Assembly (NCBI GenBank): GCA_017854855.1
Contig: JAFMGZ010000004.1
Coordinates: 1 to 64,000, forward strand
Origin: Sulfitobacter sp.
GTDB taxonomy: Bacteria > Pseudomonadota > Alphaproteobacteria > Rhodobacterales > Rhodobacteraceae
Length of the DNA: 64,000 nucleotides
Reading direction: 5' to 3'
The position numbers and the translations under genes are program-made. This document shows, piece after piece, positions 20,330-29,509 of the stretch. The notes under the pieces are model-generated. The model made no database searches. It had not been told where the DNA came from and was given only the letters and a program-made list of their open reading frames with translations. Within the stretch, counting starts at the first letter, position 1. The number at the start of each line of letters is the position of its first letter.

Positions 20330-20357
20330 GGGACGCCCGAACAGGCGCCCCTTTTTT
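20330..20357 (+). terminator. terminator after mscS
   Basis: An 8-bp stem with one mismatch (GGGACGCC with GGCGCCCC), a 6-base loop and a run of six T. It ends just before the stop codon of the convergent peroxiredoxin gene. Confidence 0.75.
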
Positions 20358-20359
20358 CG

Positions 20360-20848
20360 TTACATATTGGCCAGCAGCGCTTCGCCACCTGAAAGGTCAC
20401 AGACGCCGGTACCGATTTCAGGCTGGAACAGGGTGACCTTGCCGTCATCTACCAGCATCGCGTAACGCTTGGAACGCGCGACCAGACCGGCGGGTGCGGC
20501 ATCAAAATCCATGCCGATGGCCTTGGTGAATTCAGACGATGCATCGGCCAGCATCGTGATGCCTGCAGCCGTCGCACCTGTCGCCTCGCCCCATGCTTTC
20601 ATCACAAAGGGGTCGTTGCACGAGATGCAGATGATTTCATCCACGCCCTTGGCATCGAACTGATCCTTGGTGCGCACAAAGCTGGGCACATGGGCGGAAT
20701 GGCATGTGGGGGTGAAAGCACCCGGTACGGCAAAGACAACGACCTTGCGGCCTTTGAACTTGTCGGCCAGCTGTACCGGCTGTGGACCCTCTGCACCCAT
20801 CTGAACCAGTGTTGCGTTGGGCAGGGTATCGCCTTGTGATATTGTCAT
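20360..20848 (-). CDS. peroxiredoxin (Prx5 type)
   Basis: A 162-residue thiol peroxidase. The peroxidatic cysteine is Cys49 in PGAFTPTCHSAH, the Prx5/hybrid signature, with two more cysteines at 74 and 77 (ICISCND) and one near the C-terminus (GVCDLSGGE) that could resolve. It should reduce hydrogen peroxide or alkyl hydroperoxides with glutathione/glutaredoxin or thioredoxin. It is cytosolic. It is divergent from a flavoprotein oxidoreductase over 90 bases, which suggests a shared regulatory region, though no clear operator is seen. Confidence 0.92.
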   Translation of the reverse strand: MTISQGDTLPNATLVQMGAEGPQPVQLADKFKGRKVVVFAVPGAFTPTCHSAHVPSFVRTKDQFDAKGVDEIICISCNDPFVMKAWGEATGATAAGITMLADASSEFTKAIGMDFDAAPAGLVARSKRYAMLVDDGKVTLFQPEIGTGVCDLSGGEALLANM

Positions 20849-20938
20849 GAGTAATTGCCTTTCATGTCATTGCGTTTGTTCTTGTCCAGCATATAGGCTT
20901 TATGCGCAGGAGCGACCAGTCATTCAGAGAGTAGATTT

Positions 20939-22147
20939 ATGGGGCATGTGATTGTGATCGGGGCAGGGCAGGCGGGTTCATCCTGTGTGGCCAAGCTGCG
21001 CAACAGTGGGTTTGACGGGCAGATCACCCTTATCGGCGAAGAACCTGTGCCGCCCTATCAGCGTCCGCCGCTGAGCAAAGCCTACCTGATGGGAGAGATG
21101 GCGTTGGAGCGTTTGTTCCTGCGGCCCGAAGCGTTTTATGCAGAACACAACATTGACCTGCGCATGGGCCAGCGTGTGGATGCGATTGATACGGCGGCGC
21201 AAACTGTTTCGGTTTCCGGTCAGACGCTGGCCTATGATGATCTGGTGCTGACGACCGGCTCTACTCCCAATCGGTTGCCTGCCGCCATCGGAGGCGATCT
21301 GGAAGGCGTGCATGTTGTGCGCGATCTGGCGGATGTGGATGCGATGGCCCCGCGATTTGTCCAAGGGGCAAGTGTGTTGATCGTGGGGGGCGGCTATATC
21401 GGGCTGGAGGCGGCATCGGTTGCGGCCAAGCTGGGGCTCAACGTGACGTTGGTCGAGATGGCAGAGCGGATATTGCAGCGGGTCGCCGCGCCCGAAACCA
21501 GCGATTTCTTTCGCGATTTGCACAAGGCACAGGGTGTGGACATTCGCGAGGGCGTGGGGCTGGACCGGCTGACCGGCGAGGGGCGCGTCAGCGGTGCCAG
21601 ACTGACCGACGGCACTCAGCTGCAAGTCGATTTCGTGATCGTTGGCGTGGGGATCAGGCCCGGCACCGCGCTGGCCGAGGCCGCAGGCATTGAGATCGAG
21701 AATGGCATCAAGGTCGATGCGCAGGGCCGCGCTTCGGCACCGGGTGTCTGGGCTGCGGGGGATTGTGCGTCCTTTCCCTATAAAGGCGGGCGGATCCGGC
21801 TGGAATCTGTCCCGAATGCGATTGATCAGGCGGAATGTGTCGCGGAAAACATCATGGGGGCCGGCAAGGAATATGTGGCAAAGCCGTGGTTCTGGTCCGA
21901 TCAATATGATGTCAAACTGCAGATTGCCGGCCTGAATACTGGCTATGACCGGGTTGTGACCCGCCGATCAGACGCAGATAGCGTGGGATTCTGGTATTAC
22001 AGCGGCGATACGCTGCTGGCGGTGGATGCGATGAATGATCCACGCGGTTTCATGGTGGGCAAGCGGCTGATCGAGGCGGGTAAATCCCCCGCGCCCGATC
22101 TGATCGCGGATCCCGCGACGGACCTCAAGGCATTGTTGAAATCGTGA
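20939..22147 (+). CDS. ferredoxin/rubredoxin reductase-like FAD-dependent oxidoreductase
   Basis: A 402-residue flavoprotein of the rhodocoxin/putidaredoxin reductase class. It shows an N-terminal FAD site (VIVIGAGQAGSS), PYQRPPLSKAYL, a second dinucleotide fold for NAD(P)H (IVGGGYIGLEAA), the FAD-binding GVWAAGDCASF, and a C-terminal interface domain (FWSDQYDVKLQIAG). Such reductases pass electrons from NAD(P)H to a 2Fe-2S ferredoxin serving a P450 or Rieske oxygenase; no such partner is in the window. Its stop overlaps the GTG start of rsmD. Confidence 0.88.
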   Translation: MGHVIVIGAGQAGSSCVAKLRNSGFDGQITLIGEEPVPPYQRPPLSKAYLMGEMALERLFLRPEAFYAEHNIDLRMGQRVDAIDTAAQTVSVSGQTLAYDDLVLTTGSTPNRLPAAIGGDLEGVHVVRDLADVDAMAPRFVQGASVLIVGGGYIGLEAASVAAKLGLNVTLVEMAERILQRVAAPETSDFFRDLHKAQGVDIREGVGLDRLTGEGRVSGARLTDGTQLQVDFVIVGVGIRPGTALAEAAGIEIENGIKVDAQGRASAPGVWAAGDCASFPYKGGRIRLESVPNAIDQAECVAENIMGAGKEYVAKPWFWSDQYDVKLQIAGLNTGYDRVVTRRSDADSVGFWYYSGDTLLAVDAMNDPRGFMVGKRLIEAGKSPAPDLIADPATDLKALLKS

Positions 22148-22704
22148 GGGTCATCGCGGGCAGATTTCGCGGCACGGCGCTGGCGGCACTGGGCAAAGGC
22201 GATGCAGGCGCACATCTGCGGCCCACCTCTGACCGCGTCCGCGAGAGCCTGTTTTCCATGTTGGGGCATCACGATGTGCTGGTAGGTGCGCGGGTGCTTG
22301 ACCTGTTTGCAGGCACCGGTGCCTTGGGGCTGGAGGCCCTGTCGCGGGGGGCAAAGGAGGTCTGTTTCGTTGAAAATGGCCGGGTTGGTCAAAAACTGAT
22401 TTCTCAGAATATCACCAAGCTGCGGGTGGCGGATGAAACCGTCCTGATGCGCAATGATGCGACGCGGCTGGGGGATTGGCCGAATGCGCCCTTTGATCTG
22501 GTCTTTCTGGATCCGCCCTATGGCAAGGGCATGGGCAAAAAGGCGCTGGAGGCGGCGTTACAGGGCGGTTGGCTGTCGCCAGACGCGATGATCGTCTGGG
22601 AAGAAAACGCGCCCATGTTGCCGCCGCCGGGGTTCAGCCGTCTGGATACGCGCAAATACGGCGATACCCATGTTACCTTGCTGCAGATTACAGCGCAGCC
22701 CTGA
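22144..22704 (+). CDS. rsmD: 16S rRNA (guanine(966)-N2)-methyltransferase RsmD
   Basis: A 186-residue SAM-dependent methyltransferase starting with GTG at 22144 (MRVIAGRFRG), inside the stop of the preceding gene. The N-terminal LRPTSDRVRESLFSML is diagnostic for RsmD; the SAM loop is DLFAGTGALGLEAL and the catalytic motif is LDPPYGKG. It methylates G966 of 16S rRNA. Its last 17 bases overlap the 3' end of the convergent aminotransferase gene, so the two transcripts share an antisense stretch. Confidence 0.93.
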   Translation: MRVIAGRFRGTALAALGKGDAGAHLRPTSDRVRESLFSMLGHHDVLVGARVLDLFAGTGALGLEALSRGAKEVCFVENGRVGQKLISQNITKLRVADETVLMRNDATRLGDWPNAPFDLVFLDPPYGKGMGKKALEAALQGGWLSPDAMIVWEENAPMLPPPGFSRLDTRKYGDTHVTLLQITAQP

Positions 22705-23899
22705 TTGCTGCACCCAGCCGTTTCATGCCCTCGTTGATCTTGGCATCATCCGCCAACGAAAAGCTGAGCCGGAGGGTGTTTGCACCTGACCGATCTGCAA
22801 AAAACGCCTGACCGGGGACAAAGGCCACTTTTTGCGTTTCCAACGACGCCTTGAGCAGATCGCCGCCATTCATGTGCTTGGGCAAGGTCAGCCAGACGAA
22901 CATGCCGCCTTCGGGCTTTGTCCATGTCACGCCTTCAGGCATATGGGCTGCCAATGCGGCCAGCATCGTGTCGCAGCGCGCGGCATATGTGCGGCGCAGG
23001 GTGGCTGTGTGGTCTGCAAAGACGGATCGGGCAACGCTGTTGATGGCCATTTGGTTCAGGGTTGATGAATGCAGATCAGCGGCCTGTTTCATCAGCACCA
23101 GCTGACTGATCACCGATGCGGCACCGCAAACCCAACCGACCCGCAGACCAGGGGCGAGCGATTTTGAGAAGCTGCCGCAGTATAGCGTGCGACAGTCATT
23201 GATGCTGCCTTTGCGGGCCACTTCGAGGGCCAGCATGGGGGGGATTGGATCACCGTCATAGCGCAGGGATTGATAGGCAGAATCCTCGATCACCGCGATA
23301 TCAAGGTCATCTGCCAGATCAAGGATGTTTTCGCGGGCCTTCAGATCAAGGGTTTCGCCGGTGGGATTGGCAAAATCGACCGATGCATAGGCAAATTTCA
23401 CGCGGCCCCCTGCCGCCTCAGCGGTGGCGGTATAATCCCCGGCAGAGCGGTTGCCGCCGGGAATGAGGCGGTCATAATTGGGCTCATAGGCGTTGAAGGC
23501 CCCCAAGGCCCCCATGTAGGTTGGCCAGCTGACCAATGCCGTGTCCCCGGGCGACAGCATCAGCTTGCCCAGATAATCAAGGGCCTGCTGAGAGCCTGAC
23601 GTGATCAGCACGTTGTCGCGGCTGCAAGGCACGCCCAGTGCTGCCATCTGATCCACGATCCAGTCGCGCAGCGGGCCGTATCCTTCGGAGACGGAATATT
23701 GCAGGGCTGCACTGCTGTTGGCGGGTGACAGGGCATCGGCCAGCGCGTCTTGGAACGCTTTGGTCGGGAACAGCGCCGGGTCGGGAATGCCGCCCGCAAA
23801 GGAAATGATGTCGGGTTGGTCCAGCAGTTTGAGAAGCTCGCGAATCTCGCTTGCTTTCATCCGGCTCATCCGTGTTGCAAAGATGTTTTGCCAATCCAT
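22688..23899 (-). CDS. PLP-dependent aminotransferase (2-aminoadipate transaminase/LysN-like)
   Basis: A 403-residue fold-type I PLP enzyme without a DNA-binding domain. It has FAGGIPDPALFP, ITSGSQQALDYLGKL, the Asn in FANPTGETL, the Asp in VIEDSAYQSLRY, and the Schiff-base lysine in GSFSKSLAPGLRVGW. This set is typical of 2-aminoadipate/aromatic aminotransferases related to MocR proteins; the substrate is uncertain. The ATG at 23899 follows GGAGG, which fixes the start although the frame is open to 23983. It overlaps rsmD tail to tail by 17 bases. Confidence 0.85.
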   Translation of the reverse strand: MDWQNIFATRMSRMKASEIRELLKLLDQPDIISFAGGIPDPALFPTKAFQDALADALSPANSSAALQYSVSEGYGPLRDWIVDQMAALGVPCSRDNVLITSGSQQALDYLGKLMLSPGDTALVSWPTYMGALGAFNAYEPNYDRLIPGGNRSAGDYTATAEAAGGRVKFAYASVDFANPTGETLDLKARENILDLADDLDIAVIEDSAYQSLRYDGDPIPPMLALEVARKGSINDCRTLYCGSFSKSLAPGLRVGWVCGAASVISQLVLMKQAADLHSSTLNQMAINSVARSVFADHTATLRRTYAARCDTMLAALAAHMPEGVTWTKPEGGMFVWLTLPKHMNGGDLLKASLETQKVAFVPGQAFFADRSGANTLRLSFSLADDAKINEGMKRLGAAIRAAL

Positions 23900-24034
23900 G
23901 ACCTGTCCTCCCGTTGGATTTTGGGAAAACAGCATGTTTCGAAATTTATGGCAACAGTTATTACCTAAATTGGAGTGCAGCACATATGTTTTACTGCTGG
24001 GCAGACGGTCTTGGCTGGTTGGTGCGCGTCCGGA

Positions 24035-24847
24035 TCAGCCGTAAGTGGGGTGGAATTTGCCCGCGGGCGACAGCGTGAAAATCTCAACCCCGTCTTCGGT
24101 CACCCCGACGGAATGCTCAAATTGCGCCGACAGCGATTTGTCGCGGGTAACGGCGGTCCAGTCATCTGACAAGGTCTTGGTTTCAGGACGGCCCAGGTTC
24201 ACCATTGGCTCAATCGTAAAGAACATCCCCGGTTCCAGCACGGCACCGGTGCCCGGTTTGCCGTAATGCAGCACATTGGGGGGCGAATGGAACACGCGGC
24301 CCAGGCCATGACCGCAGAAATCCGTGACCACGGACATGCGGTGCCCTTCGACAAAGGTCTGGATGGCATGGCCAATGTCGCCAAAGGTATTGCCGGGTTT
24401 GACCACAGAAATGCCCCGCATCAGGCTGTCATGGGTCACCTCGATCAGTCGCTCGGCCTTGCGCGGCAATTTGCCTGCGACATACATGCGCGAGGTGTCG
24501 CCAAACCAGCCATCCACAATAACCGTCACGTCGATGTTCAGGATATCGCCATCCTTGAGCTTCTTGTCACCGGGGATGCCGTGGCAGACCACATGGTTTA
24601 CGCTGATACAGCTGGCGTGCCTGTAGCCCTTGTAACCGATGGTCGCGGATTTGGCCCCGGCATCGTTCACCATATCTTCGATGATGCGGTCAATTTCTGC
24701 CGTGGTCTGGCCAACAAAGACATGTTCGGCGATCTGGTCAAGAATCGTTGCGGCCAGCCGGCCAGCGGCATGCATCCCTGCAAAGTCGCTGGGATCATAA
24801 ATGCGAATGCCGTCTTTTGTCTGGCGGCCACGATGCAGGTCGTTCAC
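24035..24847 (-). CDS. map: type I methionine aminopeptidase
   Basis: A 270-residue metalloprotease that removes the initiator methionine. The metal ligands are in NIDVTVIVDGWFGDTSRM, GHGLGRVFHSPP, FTIEPM and FEHSVGV. A GTG at 24847 has GGAG six bases upstream and is preferred; an in-frame TTG at 24859 lies directly against AGGAA, too close to serve well. It is 32 bases downstream of sfsA on the same strand, so they are probably co-transcribed. Confidence 0.93.
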   Translation of the reverse strand: MNDLHRGRQTKDGIRIYDPSDFAGMHAAGRLAATILDQIAEHVFVGQTTAEIDRIIEDMVNDAGAKSATIGYKGYRHASCISVNHVVCHGIPGDKKLKDGDILNIDVTVIVDGWFGDTSRMYVAGKLPRKAERLIEVTHDSLMRGISVVKPGNTFGDIGHAIQTFVEGHRMSVVTDFCGHGLGRVFHSPPNVLHYGKPGTGAVLEPGMFFTIEPMVNLGRPETKTLSDDWTAVTRDKSLSAQFEHSVGVTEDGVEIFTLSPAGKFHPTYG

Positions 24848-24879
24848 CGAAATCTCCAATTCCTGTTCTTTGTGCCTTC

Positions 24880-25593
24880 CTAACGCGTGAGGCGTCCAAG
24901 GACCAGAGGTGCGGCGATTGTCACCTCTTGGGGAGAGATATGTGTACTCAGGCAGAGGGTTTCCACCCCTTCCAATGTCGCAGCCTTATGTGCTGCGGCA
25001 TAGGTGGGGTCGATGTCATCGGCCATGGCCACATGGGTGCAATCGGTGCGTTGCACCAGATAAAGCAAGACAGCGCGGTGTCCGGCGCGGGCGACCGCGG
25101 CCAGTTCGCCCAGATGCTTTGCGCCGCGCGCGGTGACGCTGTCAGGAAATTCGGCCTGACCTTTTTCGCGCGACAGGGTGACGGATTTCACCTCGACATA
25201 GGCATCTGGAAAACCTTGCTGGGACAGCAGGAAATCTATGCGTGAATTGGTGCCGTATTTCACTTCGGGCTTCACGCAGCGGTAGGCAGACAGCGCTTCT
25301 ATGGACCCGGCTTCCAATGCGGCGCGCACGGCCTTGTTGGGCAGGCCGGTGTCGACGCCGGTGAAATGACCGTTTTCATGATCGACCAAGCGCCAGCCAT
25401 ATTTCAGCTTTTTCTTTGGGTCGTCGTTGGGTTCCAGCCATATCTTGCTGCCCGGTTCGGCCAGGCCCATCATGGAGCCGGGATTGGCGCAATGGGCCAC
25501 GACCTCGCGGCCATCTTCAAGGGTGCAATCGGCCAGAAACCGTTTGTAACGGCGGATCAGACGGGCGGGGACAAGATCAGTTTGAAAGCGCAT
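24880..25593 (-). CDS. sfsA: DNA/RNA nuclease SfsA
   Basis: A 237-residue protein of the SfsA family (sugar fermentation stimulation protein, a nuclease-like fold). Family features are RRYKRFLADCTLEDG, the stretch HCANPGSMMGL, NSRIDFLL, and YVEVKSVTL, which holds the acidic/lysine residues of a PD-(D/E)XK-like site. It is a little over the usual 230 residues. Its cellular role is not well defined. The ATG at 25593 fits the family N-terminus (MRFQTDLV); 47 bases separate it from the divergent cinA-like gene. Confidence 0.92.
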   Translation of the reverse strand: MRFQTDLVPARLIRRYKRFLADCTLEDGREVVAHCANPGSMMGLAEPGSKIWLEPNDDPKKKLKYGWRLVDHENGHFTGVDTGLPNKAVRAALEAGSIEALSAYRCVKPEVKYGTNSRIDFLLSQQGFPDAYVEVKSVTLSREKGQAEFPDSVTARGAKHLGELAAVARAGHRAVLLYLVQRTDCTHVAMADDIDPTYAAAHKAATLEGVETLCLSTHISPQEVTIAAPLVLGRLTR

Positions 25594-25640
25594 GGGCAGA
25601 GGCCTATACCGTTGCCAAAGCCCCCTCAAGGAGAAGCGCC

Positions 25641-26360
25641 ATGTCAAACCCCACCGCCGCGATGATCGTTATCGGAGACGAGATCCTTTCGGGCCGCACG
25701 CGCGACAGCAATATGCACCATCTGGCCGGGCAATTGACCGAGGCAGGCATCGACCTCAAGGAGGTGCGCATGATCGGAGACGAACGTGGCACGATCATCG
25801 CGGCCGTTCAGGCGATGTCAGTGGTCTATGATTACGTGTTCACCAGTGGCGGTATCGGGCCCACACATGACGACATCACCGCCGATTGCATCGCGGCGGC
25901 CTTTGATGCGCATATCGACGTGCGCGATGACGCGCGTGCGATTCTGGCCGCGCATTACGCCAAGTCGGGGACAGAGCTGAACACGGCACGCCTGCGTATG
26001 GCGCGGATCCCGGATGGGGCTGAACTGATTGACAACCCGGTCTCGGCGGCACCGGGTTTCAAAATCGGGAATGTGCATGTGATGGCCGGGGTGCCATCGG
26101 TGTTTCATGCGATGGTTGCCTCTGTCCTGCCGACCCTTACGGGTGGTGCACCATTGATCAGCAAGACGATGCGGATCGACCGGGGGGAAGGGGATATTGC
26201 GGGACCTTTGGGCGCATTGGCCGAGGCCTATCCGATGTTGTCGATCGGGTCATATCCGTTTCAAAAAGACGGCAAATACGGCGCGCATATCGTCATTCGG
26301 GGCAATGACGAGGGGCAGATCGCGGCGGCCCTGACCAAACTTGAGGCGGCATTTTCGTGA
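25641..26360 (+). CDS. CinA-like molybdopterin-binding domain protein
   Basis: A 239-residue protein of the MoaB/MogA-like (MoCF_biosynth) fold that forms the N-terminal half of CinA. It has VIGDEILSGRTRDSN, the signature TSGGIGPTHDD, and NVHVMAGVPSVF. The C-terminal deamidase domain of full CinA is absent, so it belongs to the short stand-alone group common in alphaproteobacteria, whose role is not established. AAGGAG lies eight bases before the ATG. Its stop overlaps the GTG start of the next gene (GTGA). Confidence 0.88.
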   Translation: MSNPTAAMIVIGDEILSGRTRDSNMHHLAGQLTEAGIDLKEVRMIGDERGTIIAAVQAMSVVYDYVFTSGGIGPTHDDITADCIAAAFDAHIDVRDDARAILAAHYAKSGTELNTARLRMARIPDGAELIDNPVSAAPGFKIGNVHVMAGVPSVFHAMVASVLPTLTGGAPLISKTMRIDRGEGDIAGPLGALAEAYPMLSIGSYPFQKDGKYGAHIVIRGNDEGQIAAALTKLEAAFS

Positions 26361-27076
26361 GCCCCTCTGCCACGCAACTCTATGAGGTCTGCGAACAGAC
26401 CTGGCCTGCTGCCCGGCGCTGGACCGAAGGCGTCTGGACCCTGCGCGATGGTCAGGGCGGCGGCAAACGGGTGTCTGCGGCAACGGCAACGGGGCCTGTC
26501 GCCGCCGATGATGTCGCGCATGCGGAGGCGGCGATGACGGCGATGGGGCAAAAGCCCCTGTTCATGATCCGCGAGGGCGAGCAGGCCCTGGACCAGCTTT
26601 TGGACGCCAAAGGCTATCACGTCGTTGACCCGGTGATCTTGTACAGCCTGCCCATCGAAAAACTGACCGATCTGCCGATCCCGCCTGTCACCGCTTTCAA
26701 CCTGTGGGAACCCTTGGCGATCATGCGCGAGATCTGGGCAAAGGGCGGCGTTGGCCCTGCGCGTCTGGCGGTAATGGAACGGGCCCGGGTCAAGACGGCA
26801 ATCCTGTCGCGCTGGAACGAAAAACCCGGTGGTGTGGCATTTGCCGCGGTCCACGATGGTGTCTGCATGGTGCACGCGGTTGAGGTTCTGGCCCATCAGC
26901 GCCGCCAAGGTGTCGCGCAATGGATGATGCGGCGCGCGGCCCTCTGGGGGCAGGCCCAAGGGGCCCGTCATCTGGCGGTGCTTTGTGTGGAACATAATCA
27001 GGGTGCCAACCGGTTGTATCAGGCGCTGGGCTTTGTCGAGGTTGGCCGCTACCATTATCGCCACATACCGGAATAA
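26357..27076 (+). CDS. GNAT family N-acetyltransferase
   Basis: A 239-residue protein starting with GTG at 26357 inside the cinA-like stop. The C-terminal half holds an acetyl-CoA site of GNAT type: VEVLAHQRRQGVAQWMMRRA (motif A, R/Q-x-x-G-x-A) and HNQGANRLYQALGF (motif B). The N-terminal half is divergent. The acceptor is unknown. It is followed by the AhpD-like gene after 12 bases, so four genes from cinA-like to OmpA appear to form one operon. Confidence 0.82.
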   Translation: MSPSATQLYEVCEQTWPAARRWTEGVWTLRDGQGGGKRVSAATATGPVAADDVAHAEAAMTAMGQKPLFMIREGEQALDQLLDAKGYHVVDPVILYSLPIEKLTDLPIPPVTAFNLWEPLAIMREIWAKGGVGPARLAVMERARVKTAILSRWNEKPGGVAFAAVHDGVCMVHAVEVLAHQRRQGVAQWMMRRAALWGQAQGARHLAVLCVEHNQGANRLYQALGFVEVGRYHYRHIPE

Positions 27077-27088
27077 AGGAGCCTTTTG

Positions 27089-27658
27089 ATGGCCAACGAC
27101 ATGCCTACCGCCCTTGACCTGCCGATGATGGACCCGCTGCCAGAGGCCACGCAAAAGTATTTTGACGTCTGTCAGGACAAGCTGGGCATGGTGCCCAATG
27201 TCCTGCGCGCCTATGCCTTTGACGTTGAGAAACTGAACGCCTTTACGGCGATGTACAACGATCTGATGCTGGGGGGCAGCAACCTGTCCAAGCTTGAGCG
27301 TGAAATGATCGCCGTGGCGGTTTCTGCGGTGAACAAATGTTTTTACTGTCTTGTTGCTCATGGCGCGGCGGTACGACAGCTGTCAGGTGATCCGGCATTG
27401 GGCGAGGCGCTGGTGATGAACTACAAGGTTGCCAACGTCACGGCGCAGCAGATGGCGATGCTGGATTTCGCGGTAAAACTGACCCGCGAAAGTGCCAGCG
27501 TGGTAGAAGCCGATCGTCAGGCGCTGCGGGATGTTGGCTATAGCGACCGGGATATCTGGGACATTGCCAGCGTGGCGGCATTTTTCAACATGACCAACCG
27601 CGTGGCCAGTGGCACCGATATGCGGCCCAATCCCGAATATCACGCACAGGCCAGATGA
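27089..27658 (+). CDS. AhpD/carboxymuconolactone decarboxylase-like peroxidase-related protein
   Basis: A 189-residue protein with the AhpD core. The redox motif is Cys84-x2-Cys87 with His91 (KCFYCLVAHG), as in alkylhydroperoxidase-like proteins of the uncharacterised peroxidase-related group. It may reduce peroxides or act as a disulfide reductase; the partner is unknown. AAAGGA lies eight bases before the ATG at 27089. It ends in an ATGA overlap with the OmpA-domain gene. Confidence 0.87.
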   Translation: MANDMPTALDLPMMDPLPEATQKYFDVCQDKLGMVPNVLRAYAFDVEKLNAFTAMYNDLMLGGSNLSKLEREMIAVAVSAVNKCFYCLVAHGAAVRQLSGDPALGEALVMNYKVANVTAQQMAMLDFAVKLTRESASVVEADRQALRDVGYSDRDIWDIASVAAFFNMTNRVASGTDMRPNPEYHAQAR

Positions 27659-28611
27659 TCCGCGTCTGCGCTGCCCTTTTTGTGCTGCTTTCCACGCCTG
27701 TATGGGCGTTTGAGTTCAGCCTGCCCGTCACCGCCCGGCTGACCGTCGAGCGCAATACAGGGCCCGATACCTATACCGCACCGATTGGCGTGTTTGAAAA
27801 CGGTGCGGTGCCCATGATGACGGTTGAGGGAGAGGTGCGGCGCAGTGCATGGCGGCTTGATTCACCGGGGCTTACGCCGTTTCAGGTGATGCGCCCGCTG
27901 CGGGACCAATTGGTTGCAGAAGGGTTTGAGGTGGTGCTGGATTGCGCGGCAGATATTTGCGGTGGCTTTGATTTCCGCTTTGCAACGGAGACATTGCCGG
28001 GCCCCAACATGTACGTGAACATTCGGGCCTTTCATTTCGTGACCGGCACCCGCGACACAGCCGGCAAGGGCGCGGAAGTTGTCACGCTGCTGGCCAGTAC
28101 GGCGGCCAGTTCAGCCTATGTGCAGATCATTCATGCGGGCGGGTTGCAGGATGAGGGTGTCGCGGTGGCCACGGATGCGGATTTTCCTGTGACGACGGCT
28201 ACGTCGCCGGGCACGTCGACGGGGACAGCGCAAGGCACCCCTTTGCTTCAGGATCTATTGCGGGTTGGCCATGTCGTTTTGTCCGACCTTGATTTCGCGA
28301 CGGGAAACACGGAATTGGGCCCCGGCCCTTTTGCCAGTCTTGAACAGCTTGCGGAATTTCTGGTGCAAGAGCCGGCACTGCGTATCGCCCTGGTGGGCCA
28401 TACGGACAGTGTTGGGGGGCTGGAGGCCAATATTGCCATATCGCGGGAACGGGCCCGCGCGGTGCGTCAGCGCCTGATCGACAGGTATGCGGTGGCAGCC
28501 GATAGGCTGGATGCCGAAGGGATGGGATACCTGGCACCCATCGCCAGCAATCTGGACGCTGCGGGCCGCGAGCAGAACCGGCGCGTAGAGGCGGTATTAT
28601 TGTCGCAGTGA
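27655..28611 (+). CDS. OmpA-family protein with signal peptide
   Basis: A 318-residue exported protein. Residues 1-18 form a signal peptide ending in VWA. Residues of about 20-190 form an unrecognised domain with two cysteines (DCAADICGG) that could pair. After a Thr/Ser/Gly-rich linker comes an OmpA C-terminal peptidoglycan-binding domain (about residues 205-317) with VGHTDSVGG and the arginines of NRRVEAV. It probably anchors an envelope component to peptidoglycan. It overlaps the AhpD-like gene at its start and is convergent, one base apart, with the next gene. Confidence 0.85.
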   Translation: MIRVCAALFVLLSTPVWAFEFSLPVTARLTVERNTGPDTYTAPIGVFENGAVPMMTVEGEVRRSAWRLDSPGLTPFQVMRPLRDQLVAEGFEVVLDCAADICGGFDFRFATETLPGPNMYVNIRAFHFVTGTRDTAGKGAEVVTLLASTAASSAYVQIIHAGGLQDEGVAVATDADFPVTTATSPGTSTGTAQGTPLLQDLLRVGHVVLSDLDFATGNTELGPGPFASLEQLAEFLVQEPALRIALVGHTDSVGGLEANIAISRERARAVRQRLIDRYAVAADRLDAEGMGYLAPIASNLDAAGREQNRRVEAVLLSQ

Positions 28612-28612
28612 A

Positions 28613-29335
28613 TCACAGCAGGCTGATGCTGGACCGGGCTGAAATGCTCTGACGGGCCAGTTGTTCAGTGGCCGAGATGTGCCAGTCCAGCCCGCTGTGC
28701 CCATTGGCGCTGGCGGTCTTGAGGTTGGCAGAGGCCAGCCGCGCCTGCGCAGCGGTCAATGACAGTGCTTCGGCCAGCGCCGCACGTTCGGCGCGGATTT
28801 CGCTGATCCGCTGGTCTTGCTGGTCCTTGGTGATCTTGTTCGTGGCAAAGGCCATGGTCAGCTGATTAAGCTCTGCCTCTTGCTGCGCCAAAAGATTTGG
28901 CAGCGCGTTCTGGATCTCGCTCATGCTGCGGTTTGCCTTGCGCAGGTTGATCACCAGCCCATTCGGAGAGGCCAGTTCAACCCGGCGCGCCACGTCACGT
29001 TTGCCCGCAGCGTTGCCTGCGATTGCGCCGCCAACGGCACCCAATGCCCCCACCTTCAGGCAGGCGCTGGCATCCGCCGCCAACATGCCCACGCCGCAGC
29101 CCACAGCCGCACCGATCATGGCCCCCTTGACCGTTGAGGCACGCACGATACCGCGTGCACTGGCTGTCAGGGCATCGGTCTGTTCAGTCAACCCGTCAGA
29201 TACGACAGGGCTGGAATGGATCGTCAAAGGATCAATCATCGCACGCGTCGGCGCGGTGGTGGTCAAACCCGCCTGACCGCAAGCCGTCAGCGTGATCGCG
29301 GAGAACATCAGTGAAATCGTACGGAATTTGATCAT
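28613..29335 (-). CDS. lipoprotein with glycine-zipper segment
   Basis: A 240-residue protein. The chosen ATG at 29335 gives a lipoprotein signal (FSAITLTACGQ, Cys near residue 19); the frame is open to 29443 but that would bury the signal. A glycine-zipper stretch lies at about residues 70-115 (GAMIGAAVGCGVG and GAVGGAIAGNAAG), followed by a helical C-terminal part rich in Ala, Glu and Gln that may form a coiled coil. It should be attached to the outer or inner membrane. No specific function is recognised. Confidence 0.72.
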   Translation of the reverse strand: MIKFRTISLMFSAITLTACGQAGLTTTAPTRAMIDPLTIHSSPVVSDGLTEQTDALTASARGIVRASTVKGAMIGAAVGCGVGMLAADASACLKVGALGAVGGAIAGNAAGKRDVARRVELASPNGLVINLRKANRSMSEIQNALPNLLAQQEAELNQLTMAFATNKITKDQQDQRISEIRAERAALAEALSLTAAQARLASANLKTASANGHSGLDWHISATEQLARQSISARSSISLL

Positions 29336-29448
29336 GTCAATTTGCCTTGAAACTCGTTGTTTGATCATTTGATACGCGTCATTTTTGACGAAAATTGGGC
29401 AAGAACTTGGAGAAGTTGCAAATTCTTGAACACAGTTTGCCACAAACC

Positions 29449-29481
29449 AAAAAAACCCCCGATACCATGGGTACCGGGGGG
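29449..29481 (-). terminator. terminator of the lysR-type gene
   Basis: A stem of 11 pairs with one mismatch around GGTACC/GGTATC and CCCCC, followed on the minus strand by a run of seven T. It lies about 30 bases beyond the regulator's stop. Confidence 0.8.
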
Positions 29482-29509
29482 CAGTTTCACCGAGGGGAAG
29501 GTGTTCGTC

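Noticed and set aside
26261-27361. A 366-residue minus-strand frame
   Set aside because: It crosses the end of the cinA-like gene, the GNAT gene and the start of the AhpD-like gene, all of which are supported by motifs on the plus strand.
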